A DNA stretch of 64,000 nt from Desulfocapsa sp. (lineage in GTDB: Bacteria; Desulfobacterota; Desulfobulbia; Desulfobulbales; Desulfocapsaceae), in the NCBI GenBank assembly GCA_030145625.1, contig JAQYVF010000004.1, forward strand, positions 1-64,000, read 5' to 3'. Every line of letters begins with the position of its first letter. The first letter of the stretch is position 1. This document shows, in pieces, positions 26,767-35,623 of the stretch. The position numbers and the translations under genes were made by a program. Below the pieces are notes generated by a model. The model was not told the origin of the DNA. It saw only the letters and a program-made list of their open reading frames with translations, and did no database searches.

Positions 26767-27927
26767 TTAAGATGAGAGTCGGATCCTGCTGAGTACGGGG
26801 CGTAATCCATCGGCAATGGGTTCAGGGAACACTGCATTGCCTACCTGCATACCTACAATGACTTCCTGGCCGCAGAGGATGAGTAGTTTGGAGCCGTCCG
26901 TTAAGGTGAAAAGTGAATACTGTCCGCCTGCAGCACCAATTGCCATTTTGATTTGATCGGCAGCAACTGCTACATAGGTAATGAAGTTGGCAATGTGGCT
27001 ATTTGACTTTCCTGCCTGGTGCAGGATGTTACCGTCTTTGCCACTAATTGTTGCACTTTCTATTTCCGGAAAAGAGCTGAGCATGGCAATGAACTGCGCC
27101 AGAACAGGATTGGTGGCTGCTGCCTGAGATTGCATGGAAGAGGGCTGTGTATTGTCCGGCATCATTGCCGGCTGGGATTCTTCTTCAGTAGAGAGACCCA
27201 AGTCAATGTCTTCCATATTCAGAGAGTCCAGAGAGCCGGACACTTCAGCAGCGGCTGCGTCGTTTTCATCTTTGCGACGACTTCCCTCGAGGAGGATGAA
27301 TCCAAGTGATTCAAAAATGTTACTCTCTTTTATCGGGCATGAGTTCTCGATCTCAATTTCGACGTTTTTCCAGCCGACGATTTCAAAGGCTGCATCTTTT
27401 CCCCGCAGTTCGTTATGTTTTGAATCAAAGAGATCCCCGTCTTGCAGGTATATGGTGCCGCTTTTATTGCCGGCACGGATGTTAAGAGTGCAGGTCTTTT
27501 TGTCGAGTTCCAGGAGTTGGAGGAAGGAGGAGAGGGATACACCGGTGATAAAGCCTTTGGAAGGGCCTTGCAGTCCTTTCAGTATCTTTTCAACAAGTAA
27601 GGCAAAATCAATGGGTTTTTCGATGTATTGAAAGGTGCCCATGTCTCGCAGATTGTCTTCCATCTCCGGGGTACCGAATGCGGTCATGACGATAACCGGG
27701 ATTTCAGGATAGCTGCTGCTTAAATGGGCAACCAGTTCAAAACCGTCCATTCTTGGCATTTTCAAGTCGGTCAGGACAAGGCTTATCTTCTCTTTTTTGA
27801 GGGCCTCTACTGCCTCCAGACCATCATTCGCCGTGGTAATACTGAATTTGTCTTCGTAGGCCTTGAAGCCGTCGATCAGGCTGAGCAGAAAACTTTCGTC
27901 ATCATCAACGATTAAAACTTTCTTCAT
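26767..27927 (-). CDS. Response regulator with DUF4388 and roadblock domains
   Basis: A 386-residue regulator. The receiver is residues 1-125 with DDD near the start, the phospho-acceptor in LTDLKMPRMDG, the Thr switch residue in VMTAFG and the conserved Lys in IEKPID. A DUF4388 (PATAN-like) segment follows (about 130-225; SLSSFLQLLELDKKTCTLNI), then an acidic linker, then a roadblock-like domain (about 275-386). It has no DNA-binding domain, so its output is by protein contact. ATG 27927 is chosen for its GGAG spacing; a second ATG lies five codons upstream. It sits between a histidine kinase and a roadblock protein on the same strand, suggesting one pathway. Confidence 0.85.
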   Translation of the reverse strand: MKKVLIVDDDESFLLSLIDGFKAYEDKFSITTANDGLEAVEALKKEKISLVLTDLKMPRMDGFELVAHLSSSYPEIPVIVMTAFGTPEMEDNLRDMGTFQYIEKPIDFALLVEKILKGLQGPSKGFITGVSLSSFLQLLELDKKTCTLNIRAGNKSGTIYLQDGDLFDSKHNELRGKDAAFEIVGWKNVEIEIENSCPIKESNIFESLGFILLEGSRRKDENDAAAAEVSGSLDSLNMEDIDLGLSTEEESQPAMMPDNTQPSSMQSQAAATNPVLAQFIAMLSSFPEIESATISGKDGNILHQAGKSNSHIANFITYVAVAADQIKMAIGAAGGQYSLFTLTDGSKLLILCGQEVIVGMQVGNAVFPEPIADGLRPVLSRIRLSS

Positions 27928-28029
27928 AGAAAAACTCCGCATCCGACTTTAGTCGGGTTGAGATGTTTGACAGGAGAATAGATTCTCCATTGATTGTTGG
28001 CTGGTGTTTATCCAAAAGCGGCTGTTGCT

Positions 28030-28190
28030 ATTCCTAACTCTTCGTTGCTTTCAAAATTAAATCCTCTGAATATCAATTATATGAACCCCAAGGGCACTTG
28101 TACCCGTAGTTAGGGTGATTCTTGCAGGGCACCTATGGGGAAATTCATTGAGCGCCTCAATTTAGAACAAACACTCTCATTTTTGAACAG
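28030..28190 (+). mobile_element. Decayed long-form copy d of the MITE-like element
   Basis: CTAACTCTTCGTTGCTTTC, then TCCTCTGAATATCAATTATA, then the 48-bp long-form segment (ACCCCAAGGGCACTTGTACC through TTCTTGCAGGGCACCT), then GAAATTCATTGAGCGCCTC. The order is as in copy b, but the terminal repeats are no longer recognisable. It occupies most of the 343-bp gap between the kinase and regulator genes. Confidence 0.65.
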
Positions 28191-28270
28191 ACATTAAGTA
28201 AATGTGCCCGGAAAATATATTCCCAAAAAATACCATGGACATGACGGCAATGTCCAGCAAAAGCTGGTAG

Positions 28271-30388
28271 TCATGCCTCCGGGATGATGATTTGTATCTG
28301 AGTCCCTTTATCTTTCCATGATCGGGCATCGATGGAACAGTTCATCTTTGACAGCATTTTCTTGACAATTACCAGTCCCAGTCCGGTTCCTTCCGCTTTT
28401 GTGGTGAAGAAGGGGCGGAATAAATTCTTGATGGTATCTTCTTCCATACCGCAGCCATTGTCTTCAAGGCTGAAGATGATCTGGCCGTTCTGTTCTCTGG
28501 CTATGGTGATGGTGATTTCTTTGTCTTCAATATCTTTTAGGGCAGCCACAGCATTGGTGATCAGGTTGAGCAGGACCTGAAGAAATGCACGGGGATCGAC
28601 CAGACCGATGAGTGATTCCGGAGGGTGGTGTATCTTCAGGGTGACATGTTGTTTGGCAAGATCTTTCTCCGTAAGCTGAAAAAGCTTGTCAAGCAGGGCC
28701 CGTATGTCAGTCGGTTCAATGTGAGGTCGTTCAAATACGCTGAAATTTTTGAGTGTTTTGAGCAGGTATTCCACCCGACCTATATCGGAGAGACTGCGGC
28801 CGATAAAACGCTTGATGTCTGCGGTTTCGTATGTCTCCAAGTTGGATTCAAGGACAGAAAGGGAAACTTTGATGGAGTTGATGGGGTTGCCCAATTCATG
28901 GCGAATGGAGGAAAAAACAAAGCCGATATTGTCCATAAGGTTGGCCGCTTCAGCAATGGACTCAAGGCGTTTTTCCTCTGTTATATTCCTTTTGACGATG
29001 ACTCGATTGGCCACGCGGCCTTCATGGTCGTGAACAGGAGAGATGTGCATCTCTTCTTCGTAAAGGGTGTTGTCTTTTTTGTAATTTGCAAATTGACCAC
29101 TCCAGCCATCACCTTTGAGAAGTGCATCTTTTATCTGTCTCCACAGACTATGGCGGATAGAAGGGGCATACAGGCCTTTAATGGATTTGCCGAGGATCTC
29201 TTCCGGGAAGTACCCGGTAACTGATTCACAGGCCGGATTGGCATAGAGGACCCTGCCGATGGTATTGGTTATGATAATACAGTCTGATGATTGTTCGACA
29301 ACGGTAACAAGACGATCCCGTTCCGAGCGGTCAAGCTGGTTACTGATAGACATGGACAGGATATTGGCAATAAATCGGAGGCTGTTTATCTGCTGCTGGG
29401 TAAAGAGGGTCTTGCTGTCGCGTCGGTCGAGTCCGATAAGTCCCCATAGTTCTTTTTTGACCATGAGCGGAATCAGGAGGAGTGTCTTGACGCCATCGCC
29501 AGTTAGGGTGTTGTGTTCTTTTTCTGCGAAATTCTCGGACAGATTGTGAATAATTGCCCCTTTGTTGAGGAGCGTCATCCAGATTGGAACGGAAAGGATC
29601 CAGCTGTATTGGGGGAGGTTCGTCTCCTTATTCTGCTGTGGCAATTGCGAAGCCTCCGGTGCTGTATTTTTATCCAGGAGAAAAAAATTGTCAGCCTCTA
29701 GGGCCTTACAGATACCGGAATGAATTTCCTCAAAACAGTTTTGCCAGTCGGAGTGAAGGGCGCCGGGGTTTGTGATTTTGAGGATACTTTCCCAAATAAC
29801 GTCGTCCGGGCAGAGACAGTGCTTTGATGGAGAGGAGGGAGGCGGCTTTTGGGCATCGGGTTCGGAGCAAGGTTCATGGGCGGACTGCGAGGGAGAAGAC
29901 GTGGCAAATGAGAGGGACCTGGAAAAGATAAGAATTAGCAGGAAGGCAGCAAACAGGCTAATAACCAGGGCCGGTTGAAAGAGAAGCACTCCTCCACTGA
30001 ATAAGAGATAGAGTGTGGGGGAGAGGAGGAAAAAAAGGGCCAGAATTGACGAAAAAGGGTGGGGAGAGAGTTCGAGTGTGAACAGGATTCCCAGAAGGAT
30101 CAATGCCGGGCTATGAAAAAGAAGGACTTCAGGGGTTGTCAAAGGTATAAAAAAGGCTTGTCCACCCCATATGGCGGCAAGAAGAAATATCAGGCCTTTG
30201 GCAATAACCGGAACAGTGTTCGGAAGGAGGCTGTTTTTCAAGATCCTGGGAGAGCGTGTTGAGATGAGAATCAGGCAGGTAATGATGAGTAAGGCCAGCC
30301 AGGTAATGAGGACTGGGTGACCTATGTGTGTCCAGTAAAAAACGGTCTCAAGTGCAGCCAGAGTGAGATTGGTAAAAACAAACAGCAT
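28271..30388 (-). CDS. Membrane histidine kinase with GAF and PAS domains
   Basis: A 705-residue kinase. The first 160 residues hold about six hydrophobic helices with no periplasmic domain of note. A GAF domain (about 205-350; LLLIPLMVKKELWGLIGLDR) and a PAS domain (about 360-475; VTVVEQSSDCIIITNTIGRV) follow. The phospho-acceptor is His497 (IRHELGNPINSI). The ATPase domain has LNLITNAVAAL, LEDNGCGM, FFTTK and GTGLGLVI. It is encoded upstream of the DUF4388/roadblock regulator on the same strand, which is probably its phosphorylation partner. The 343-bp gap filled by a decayed mobile element may now separate their transcription. Confidence 0.92.
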   Translation of the reverse strand: MLFVFTNLTLAALETVFYWTHIGHPVLITWLALLIITCLILISTRSPRILKNSLLPNTVPVIAKGLIFLLAAIWGGQAFFIPLTTPEVLLFHSPALILLGILFTLELSPHPFSSILALFFLLSPTLYLLFSGGVLLFQPALVISLFAAFLLILIFSRSLSFATSSPSQSAHEPCSEPDAQKPPPSSPSKHCLCPDDVIWESILKITNPGALHSDWQNCFEEIHSGICKALEADNFFLLDKNTAPEASQLPQQNKETNLPQYSWILSVPIWMTLLNKGAIIHNLSENFAEKEHNTLTGDGVKTLLLIPLMVKKELWGLIGLDRRDSKTLFTQQQINSLRFIANILSMSISNQLDRSERDRLVTVVEQSSDCIIITNTIGRVLYANPACESVTGYFPEEILGKSIKGLYAPSIRHSLWRQIKDALLKGDGWSGQFANYKKDNTLYEEEMHISPVHDHEGRVANRVIVKRNITEEKRLESIAEAANLMDNIGFVFSSIRHELGNPINSIKVSLSVLESNLETYETADIKRFIGRSLSDIGRVEYLLKTLKNFSVFERPHIEPTDIRALLDKLFQLTEKDLAKQHVTLKIHHPPESLIGLVDPRAFLQVLLNLITNAVAALKDIEDKEITITIAREQNGQIIFSLEDNGCGMEEDTIKNLFRPFFTTKAEGTGLGLVIVKKMLSKMNCSIDARSWKDKGTQIQIIIPEA

Positions 30389-30941
30389 GTGCGCTCTCGC
30401 AGAGGGAAAAGAGATTACGCTTGTCTCTGTTTTTTGCGAAGACAGCTGACAAACTGAAAGAAAACGAATAATTGAACTTTAGCAAACTCCGGAAGGAATA
30501 GCAAAAATAACGGTTTTAAAAGATTCAATTGTTGAAAATGTTTTACTGTGTTGTACGGGGATGCCCTGTACCACAGGGAGGTACAAGGGGAATGGGGTGT
30601 GGTGAAGGACCCTCGGTACTCTAGAATTTTCCTTGGTAAGGATGATACGGTGAGGGGAAAAAGCAACGGAGATTAAGTTTTTTTGACTGTAACTGAGGTG
30701 AGTTGCTTAAGAATGAGAGAGAGAGCCTGTTCTGGTTATTTCAGGGCGATTGAGGGCAGAAAAAGAGAATCAGGTTTTTAAAATAAGTCCTGTATTCTAT
30801 TGAAAAAAGACCTGAAAAGAGAAGGTTTTGGGGAGGAGTATAAAAAATTGATCCTTTTTTTTGCTTGGGTGTGGTGGGGGGAATGGTCCATTTTTGGTTA
30901 ACGCTTTGAATTTATAGGTTATTGTATTGTTTTGTTTGTTT

Positions 30942-30957
30942 TGGCATGCTGTGTGCA
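30942..30957 (+). promoter_or_regulatory. Candidate sigma-54 promoter
   Basis: TGGCATGCTGTGTGCA matches the -24/-12 pattern: TGGCA, then GC of TGC with the invariant GG-to-GC distance of 12 bases. The expected start is near 30968. A terminator ends about 65 bases later, before any gene. No enhancer-binding activator is encoded in the window. Confidence 0.45.
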
Positions 30958-30967
30958 GTAAATAATA

Positions 30968-31034
30968 TGCTTTATCTCTTCTCTCCTTTCTCCTGGAAAA
31001 AGCCGGTTTCGTTGTTACGAATCCGGCTTTTTCT
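30968..31034 (+). ncRNA. Candidate small RNA with CU-rich single-stranded tract
   Basis: A putative transcript of about 65 nt lies between the sigma-54-like promoter and a terminator. Its 5' half is nearly all pyrimidine (30975-30994, CTCTTCTCTCCTTTCTCC), which is complementary to Shine-Dalgarno sequences, and its 3' half is a hairpin followed by U residues. That is a common layout of base-pairing regulatory RNAs. No known family is recognised. The rest of 30389-31265 holds no gene I can support. Confidence 0.35.
30997..31032 (+). terminator. Rho-independent terminator
   Basis: AAAAAGCCGG pairs with CCGGCTTTTT around a loop that itself contains TTCG/CGAA. It ends in TTTTTC. It belongs either to the candidate small RNA or to a transcript coming from further upstream. 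Confidence 0.85.
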
Positions 31035-31265
31035 TATTTCACCTCATTATAAAGTATCTTCTCTTGGATGGACGTTTTTCGTAGCTGTTGTATAGTGTGC
31101 GCTACCTGGTCAGATATTTAGGCCACCTTTAGAGCAAAGAGTGAAAGAAAAGAGAACAGCTTCTGCTCAACTCATTGTCACTGTTCTATTCACTCTTCTC
31201 TCTCCGGTTGTTTTACATGAAGGATGTTTGTCTATGTATGGTGAAATGCTGCGGGGCTTGATGAG

Positions 31266-32210
31266 ATGATTCCTCTGTTGAAGGTTCCTGTCTGTCTTGC
31301 TCGTTGTAATTCCTATGACTCTCATATCCTGCTTTCTCTTCTGCAGGACCAGCTTGATTTACTCGCTGTCCCTGCAAACCTTTCCGGTAAGAAAATTCTG
31401 CTGAAGCCTAACTTGATCAGCGCCAAAGCTCCACCACTTGCCTGCAGTAATCCCTTTTTTGTTGCCGCCGCAGCATCCTGTTTCCTCTCCCGTGGCGCCA
31501 GGGTTGTACTTGGAGACTCGCCTGCCTTTGGCTCAGCGGCGCAGGTCTTTGATCGGCATGGTTTTAGAACCGCTTTGAGCGGGCTGCAGGTAGAGTATCT
31601 CTCTTTTGTGACCCTGAACAAAGTAAAACTTGCTTGTGGGGTCACGGTGGGAATAGCTGCTGAAGCACTGGATTGTGATTATTTTGTCAACCTTCCTCGA
31701 ATCAAGGCCCATGAGCAGATGGGGGTCACCATGGCAGTGAAGAATGTTTTTGGGGTTGTTTTGGGGGCGCGTAAGGCATGGCTGCATATGCGTCATGGCC
31801 GGTCTCATCAGGAATTTGCAGAAATGATCCTGGACCTGCTGTCGTTTTTGCCGGCTACTCTGGCTTTGGCAGACGGTATTGAGGTGATGAATGAAAGGGG
31901 GCCAATGTTCGGAACGTCTTTATCCCTGGGGTGTGTAGCGGCATGCGAGAATTTTGTCGCCATGGATCGCGCCTTGCTTGCGGTGCTGGAGATTGCAAAA
32001 GAGCGTAGTCCCTTGGCAGTTGCTGCGGAAAAGTCTGCACTGCCGGGAGCATGTTTGCAGGATCTTGCATTTCCCCAGCTGCCTCCAACGGCCTTTGCCG
32101 GATCGGGATTTCAAGTACCTGCTGTTCTCAACCCAATACCATTTCAGCCCTTTCGTTATCTGCGGAGCAGTTGCAGAAGGATTCTCCTTGAACTCCGACG
32201 AAAAATATGA
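31266..32210 (+). CDS. DUF362 domain protein
   Basis: A 314-residue cytoplasmic protein of the DUF362 family. Typical segments are KKILLKPNLISAKAPP near residue 41, GARVVLGDSPAFGSA near 77, and the central NLPRIKAHEQMGVTMAVKNVFG near 140. Many DUF362 proteins carry an added 4Fe-4S ferredoxin domain; this one does not. Their biochemical function is not established. The next gene, FabL-like, is separated by a mobile element. The start codon has no strong ribosome site. Confidence 0.8.
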   Translation: MIPLLKVPVCLARCNSYDSHILLSLLQDQLDLLAVPANLSGKKILLKPNLISAKAPPLACSNPFFVAAAASCFLSRGARVVLGDSPAFGSAAQVFDRHGFRTALSGLQVEYLSFVTLNKVKLACGVTVGIAAEALDCDYFVNLPRIKAHEQMGVTMAVKNVFGVVLGARKAWLHMRHGRSHQEFAEMILDLLSFLPATLALADGIEVMNERGPMFGTSLSLGCVAACENFVAMDRALLAVLEIAKERSPLAVAAEKSALPGACLQDLAFPQLPPTAFAGSGFQVPAVLNPIPFQPFRYLRSSCRRILLELRRKI

Positions 32211-32338
32211 TGGAATAGGGGCTTTGGAAATCAGTGAAAAGCAGTTCTTTATCTTTTGTTATGTCAATAGGTTAACAGGAAAAGTCGAAGGGGAAAGGGC
32301 GGCATTGAGAGCTTGCCCTATTTGTCCGACACACTCTA

Positions 32339-32479
32339 GGGTACCTTGAAAAATTAGAATTTTCGTTCAAAATCGAGGTGTGAGAAAAATTTTACCGCAG
32401 GCATATATTTGATATTCCGAGGATAAAATTTTACTCATAACGAAGAGTTTGGGCGAAAAGGCAATTTTGCAAGGAGGCC
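32339..32479 (-). mobile_element. 141-bp MITE-like element, copy e
   Basis: A full-length inverted copy from GGGTACCTTGAAAAATTAGA to GCAAGGAGGCC, flanked on both sides by TCTA (32335-32338 and 32480-32483). It ends 16 bp before the fabL ATG. In the outer terminal repeat the usual GGTGGCC reads GGAGGCC, which creates AAGGAGG, but at 18 bases from the fabL start it is too far for direct use. It does precede a 4-codon frame at 32489 that overlaps the fabL start. Confidence 0.92.
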
Positions 32480-32495
32480 TCTACAGGGATGAGCC

Positions 32496-33248
32496 ATGTT
32501 TAAATTAAAGGGAAAGGTTGCATTGATAACCGGTGGATCCAGGGGGATTGGTCGGGCCATTGCCATGCGTTTTGCAGAGAGTGGAATGGATCTTGTCGTC
32601 AACTATGTTCGTCATAAGCGGGATGCCCAGGAAACTGCTGATGCAGCAGAAAAGTTAGGGGTACGCTGTCTTCTGCTCAAAGCCAATGTGGCCAAGAGTG
32701 AGGATGTCCAAAAGATGGTTGAGACCATCGGCGAGGAATTCGGAACCTTGGATGTGTTGGTCAGTAATGCAGCCTCAGGGGTGTTGAAGCCGGCCATGGA
32801 GTTGACCGAGCGGCATTGGAACTGGGCCATGGATATTAATGCTCGAGCATTGCTCACCCTGGTGCAAGATTGTCTTCCCCTGATGAACCCAGGCAGCAGG
32901 GTCATGGCGGTATCAAGTCTCGGTGCAACCCGGGCCATTGAAAATTATACCACCGTCGGCGCTTCCAAGGCTGCACTGGAATCTCTGGTGCGTCATCTGG
33001 CAGTGGAACTTGGTCCCCAGGGTATTCATATTAACACTATCAGTGCAGGAGCTGTGGACACAGATGCCCTGAAGAAATTTCCTAACCGGGAGGAGATTTT
33101 GAGTACCGCCCTGGCCCGGACTCCTCTGGGACGTTTGACCACCCCGGAAGATGTTGCAGATCTGGCTCTCTTTCTCTGTTCCGATTTTGCCACCATGATT
33201 CAGGGGCAGGTGATAACCGTTGATGGGGGCTATGCCATCAGGGGGTAG
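32496..33248 (+). CDS. fabL: Enoyl-ACP reductase III, short-chain dehydrogenase type
   Basis: A 250-residue short-chain dehydrogenase/reductase. The cofactor motif is TGGSRGIGRAIA at 13-24. The catalytic pair is in NYTTVGASK, a Tyr-X6-Lys spacing characteristic of FabL rather than the Tyr-X3-Lys of FabG. The segments DTDALKKFPNRE and MIQGQVITVDGGY also match Bacillus FabL as I remember it. It would reduce enoyl-ACP with NADPH in fatty acid elongation. A FabG-like role cannot be excluded without assay. The upstream region is a mobile element 16 bp away; CAGGG seven bases from the ATG may serve as ribosome site. Confidence 0.82.
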   Translation: MFKLKGKVALITGGSRGIGRAIAMRFAESGMDLVVNYVRHKRDAQETADAAEKLGVRCLLLKANVAKSEDVQKMVETIGEEFGTLDVLVSNAASGVLKPAMELTERHWNWAMDINARALLTLVQDCLPLMNPGSRVMAVSSLGATRAIENYTTVGASKAALESLVRHLAVELGPQGIHINTISAGAVDTDALKKFPNREEILSTALARTPLGRLTTPEDVADLALFLCSDFATMIQGQVITVDGGYAIRG

Positions 33249-33307
33249 TCTCTTTTTCAAGAACCCCTCCTAGGTATGCAACAAGCCAGATTATATGATG
33301 GTTGCCT

Positions 33308-34420
33308 TTAACGAGGGGGCTTCACCAGAGAAACACCCGGAATCAGGGTTTGCGTGGACTGGATTCCACGCATGCGACGTAATGAGAGGTGCGTGAACTG
33401 GGAGATGACCTCTGCATCGGAGGTCAGGAGGTCACGGCTGAGTGTCGCCTTGATAATCAGGTCGATGGAACCATGGACAGAGTGCAGTTCGTCTACCTCG
33501 GGCAGGGCAAAAATTTTATCAATAACTCGTTCTTCATGAGCGCCTTCGACATTGATAAGAATGAAAACGATAATGTCCCGTTTCATCTCCGGGTATTCGA
33601 CACCTTTTTTCTTTTTGGCCATTTTTTCGCGGAAGGCCTCCATGTCTCTGGGAATGAGTTTGTCCACGCCAATACCGTATCGTCGTTTGGCCTCTTTCTG
33701 CCACTGGTGAGTAGAGATATAGAGATAGAGATCGTCAACTGTCCTGTCCGGAAATGAGCGGAGCAGGCCACTGTTCTTGATGAGCATCTTAATTGGCAGA
33801 TAGATAGTGCGATACCAGTCTGCACCCGCTTCGGTCAGACTGACCTCCTGCTCCTGCTCTTTGGCAAGGAATTGCTGATGGGTGGTAATCTGCTGGAGAA
33901 GATATTCGCTTTGTCCCGGTTCTGTCAGTTCCAGGGCGCGGGGCAGGCCCACTTTGTCCCGGAATTCGATTTTTTCCAGGTAGAGTCTGTTCTCCACCGT
34001 ATCTTTTGTGGGCAGGAGTTCCAGGATGTTGGCCTGGATATGGCTCTGTTTCAGATTTCTGGCCGCCGTCACCCGATGGTGCCCGTCAACGATATAATAT
34101 TTGTCTTTGATCTGATAGAGAGAGACAGGGGGGACAGGACGTCCTTCCTGCAGTGCCTGGGTCAGGTATTGCAACCTGTCTTCGTTTCCGGCTCCCTGGA
34201 GTCGAAATTGCTGGTCAAAGTCGGTATAGCGTCCCACTGAGCCGGAAATCTTGTCCAGAGGGATCGTGGCTACGCCACGTTTTACCGTCTCGTAGGCCTT
34301 TTCCGCTTCTCTGATCTGGTCAAAGGTGCCTTCTTGCTGTACCTTGTCTTGCTGAGCGGGATCCAGGTTTTTTTCTTTCCTACCTTTCCATAATTTCTGT
34401 TTCAAAGAAAAAAAAGCCAT
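33308..34420 (-). CDS. ParB-like nuclease-fold protein with Lrp-type C-terminal domain
   Basis: A 370-residue chimera. Residues about 50-135 are a ParB/Srx-like domain with IPLDKI and the motif YIVDGHHRVTAAR. The middle (about 140-270) is charged and helical and resembles no family I know. Residues about 284-365 (FILINVEGAHEERVIDKIFA, then VHGSIDLIIKA) look like the AsnC/Lrp ligand-binding RAM domain, but there is no helix-turn-helix. It overlaps the end of the phosphoesterase gene by 41 bp and is the last of three co-directional genes. Chromosome partition is unlikely; a nucleotide- or amino-acid-sensing enzyme is a guess. Confidence 0.7.
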   Translation of the reverse strand: MAFFSLKQKLWKGRKEKNLDPAQQDKVQQEGTFDQIREAEKAYETVKRGVATIPLDKISGSVGRYTDFDQQFRLQGAGNEDRLQYLTQALQEGRPVPPVSLYQIKDKYYIVDGHHRVTAARNLKQSHIQANILELLPTKDTVENRLYLEKIEFRDKVGLPRALELTEPGQSEYLLQQITTHQQFLAKEQEQEVSLTEAGADWYRTIYLPIKMLIKNSGLLRSFPDRTVDDLYLYISTHQWQKEAKRRYGIGVDKLIPRDMEAFREKMAKKKKGVEYPEMKRDIIVFILINVEGAHEERVIDKIFALPEVDELHSVHGSIDLIIKATLSRDLLTSDAEVISQFTHLSLRRMRGIQSTQTLIPGVSLVKPPR

Positions 34421-34985
34421 AACTGTTAATTACCTTTGTCTCATGGACCATCGTGGTACGGTCCGTTGGATGCTTAAAGAACGCATGGGTATGACCATGA
34501 ATGAAATAGGCCGGACTCTTTTTTTTGATGAGGTCGGTAAAGGTTCTGAATCCTTTGTGGCAGGGATCCTCTTTGTCGTGAATGAACCTGGGCGGAGCGT
34601 GGGTCACGATGATGTCTACCTGTCGTTTTTGTAAGAACTGGAACCAAAGGCTGCGAACAATTTTTTTCATCTCATTATCAGTGTACTGGTTGATTCCTCC
34701 ATTATACCAGCGAGAACCGCTGAATCCCATGATATAGATTCCCTGTTCTTCTTTTATTTTTGCGTGGAGGTTAATACAGCCCACAGGTGGCGAGTTCCGG
34801 TAGCGGATGTCGTGATTTCCTTGGATAAAATAGAGGGGAACCTCAAAGCGTTCTCGAAGTTCAGTGAGGTATTCAGGGGGCAGGTCTCCGCAGGCCAGGA
34901 TCAGTTCCGGGTGTTCCGGGAGTAAGTTGTCCGGTTTTACGAGAAGGTCGTTGACCACTTTGTCCGATACGGTGAGGATCTTCAT
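34380..34985 (-). CDS. Calcineurin-like metallophosphoesterase
   Basis: A 201-residue single-domain phosphoesterase with the full metal-ligand series: VSDKV near residue 6, ACGDLPPEY at 31-39, QGNHD at 54-58, VTHAPP near 133 and HGHTH near 168. The usual DxH at the first motif reads SDK, so one metal ligand is altered. Such enzymes cleave phosphomono- or diesters, including cyclic nucleotides. The upstream gene encodes a cyclic-nucleotide-binding protein and the downstream frame overlaps by 41 bp, so a nucleotide-signalling role is plausible but unproven. Confidence 0.82.
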   Translation of the reverse strand: MKILTVSDKVVNDLLVKPDNLLPEHPELILACGDLPPEYLTELRERFEVPLYFIQGNHDIRYRNSPPVGCINLHAKIKEEQGIYIMGFSGSRWYNGGINQYTDNEMKKIVRSLWFQFLQKRQVDIIVTHAPPRFIHDKEDPCHKGFRTFTDLIKKKSPAYFIHGHTHAFFKHPTDRTTMVHETKVINSYGFFFFETEIMER

Positions 34986-35129
34986 ATTTTTGTAAAAGAT
35001 GAAAGATCCAAGCTTGTTGCTGACTGACGGGTAAGCGTTTTTGCAGAAAGAGATTTGCCCGGATGTAACTCTTTGGTGAGGGGGACGCTATGACCCTCCG
35101 AAATGTAAAGATAGAAGGAGGGGAAGGGG

Positions 35130-35579
35130 TTAGTTGTCTGCTGGCAGTTCATAGTGGAGAAGGTTCTCTTTAAGTGAAGCAACTTCTTTTTCTAGCTTTT
35201 TTACCTTGTTGCGGTAATAAGTTGCCTGTTGGTCGGCCTCTTTGAAACGGAGTGTCAACTGGCTGGTAAGGGGTTTGAGGATGGGAAGGTCGTTGTTGAG
35301 CAGCGCCATGCGCAGGGTACGGTCTTTGACCATGATGACCCTGGTAGGTTCTGTGGCAGTGGCGCTGGCACATCGCGGTTCATCGGAGAGTAGGGCCATT
35401 TCTCCAAGGATGTCTCCACTGGACATCTTGGCAACAATGTCTTTTTCTGTTTTTGTTTCCTTGCTGATTTCTACGGAGCCGCTGATAATAATATAGATAA
35501 AGTCTCCGCTATCCCCCTGCAGAAAAATCGTTTCGTCCGTGGCGAAATCTTTGGTTGTGAATTTTGCATTGTCTTCCAT
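35130..35579 (-). CDS. Cyclic-nucleotide-binding (Crp-like) domain protein
   Basis: A 149-residue protein with one cNMP-binding domain (about 10-115): ETIFLQGDSGDFIYIIISGS, then the phosphate-binding cassette GDILGEMALLSDEPRCASAT. A C-terminal coiled coil (about 115-145) follows. It has no DNA-binding domain, so it acts by protein contact. ATG 35579 is chosen; an upstream ATG 11 codons earlier lacks domain homology. It is first of three genes with the phosphoesterase and the ParB-Lrp chimera. A 141-bp element lies just upstream (35624-35764) in the shared region with maf. Confidence 0.85.
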   Translation of the reverse strand: MEDNAKFTTKDFATDETIFLQGDSGDFIYIIISGSVEISKETKTEKDIVAKMSSGDILGEMALLSDEPRCASATATEPTRVIMVKDRTLRMALLNNDLPILKPLTSQLTLRFKEADQQATYYRNKVKKLEKEVASLKENLLHYELPADN

Positions 35580-35623
35580 GATCGATCCTGAATATGTGTA
35601 GTTTTTTGTCAAATGTAACTAAT

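Noticed and set aside
33308..34420. Chromosome-partition ParB
   Set aside because: Only the GHHR-type nuclease fold is shared; there is no helix-turn-helix, no parA neighbour and no parS-like site, and the C-terminus is Lrp-like.
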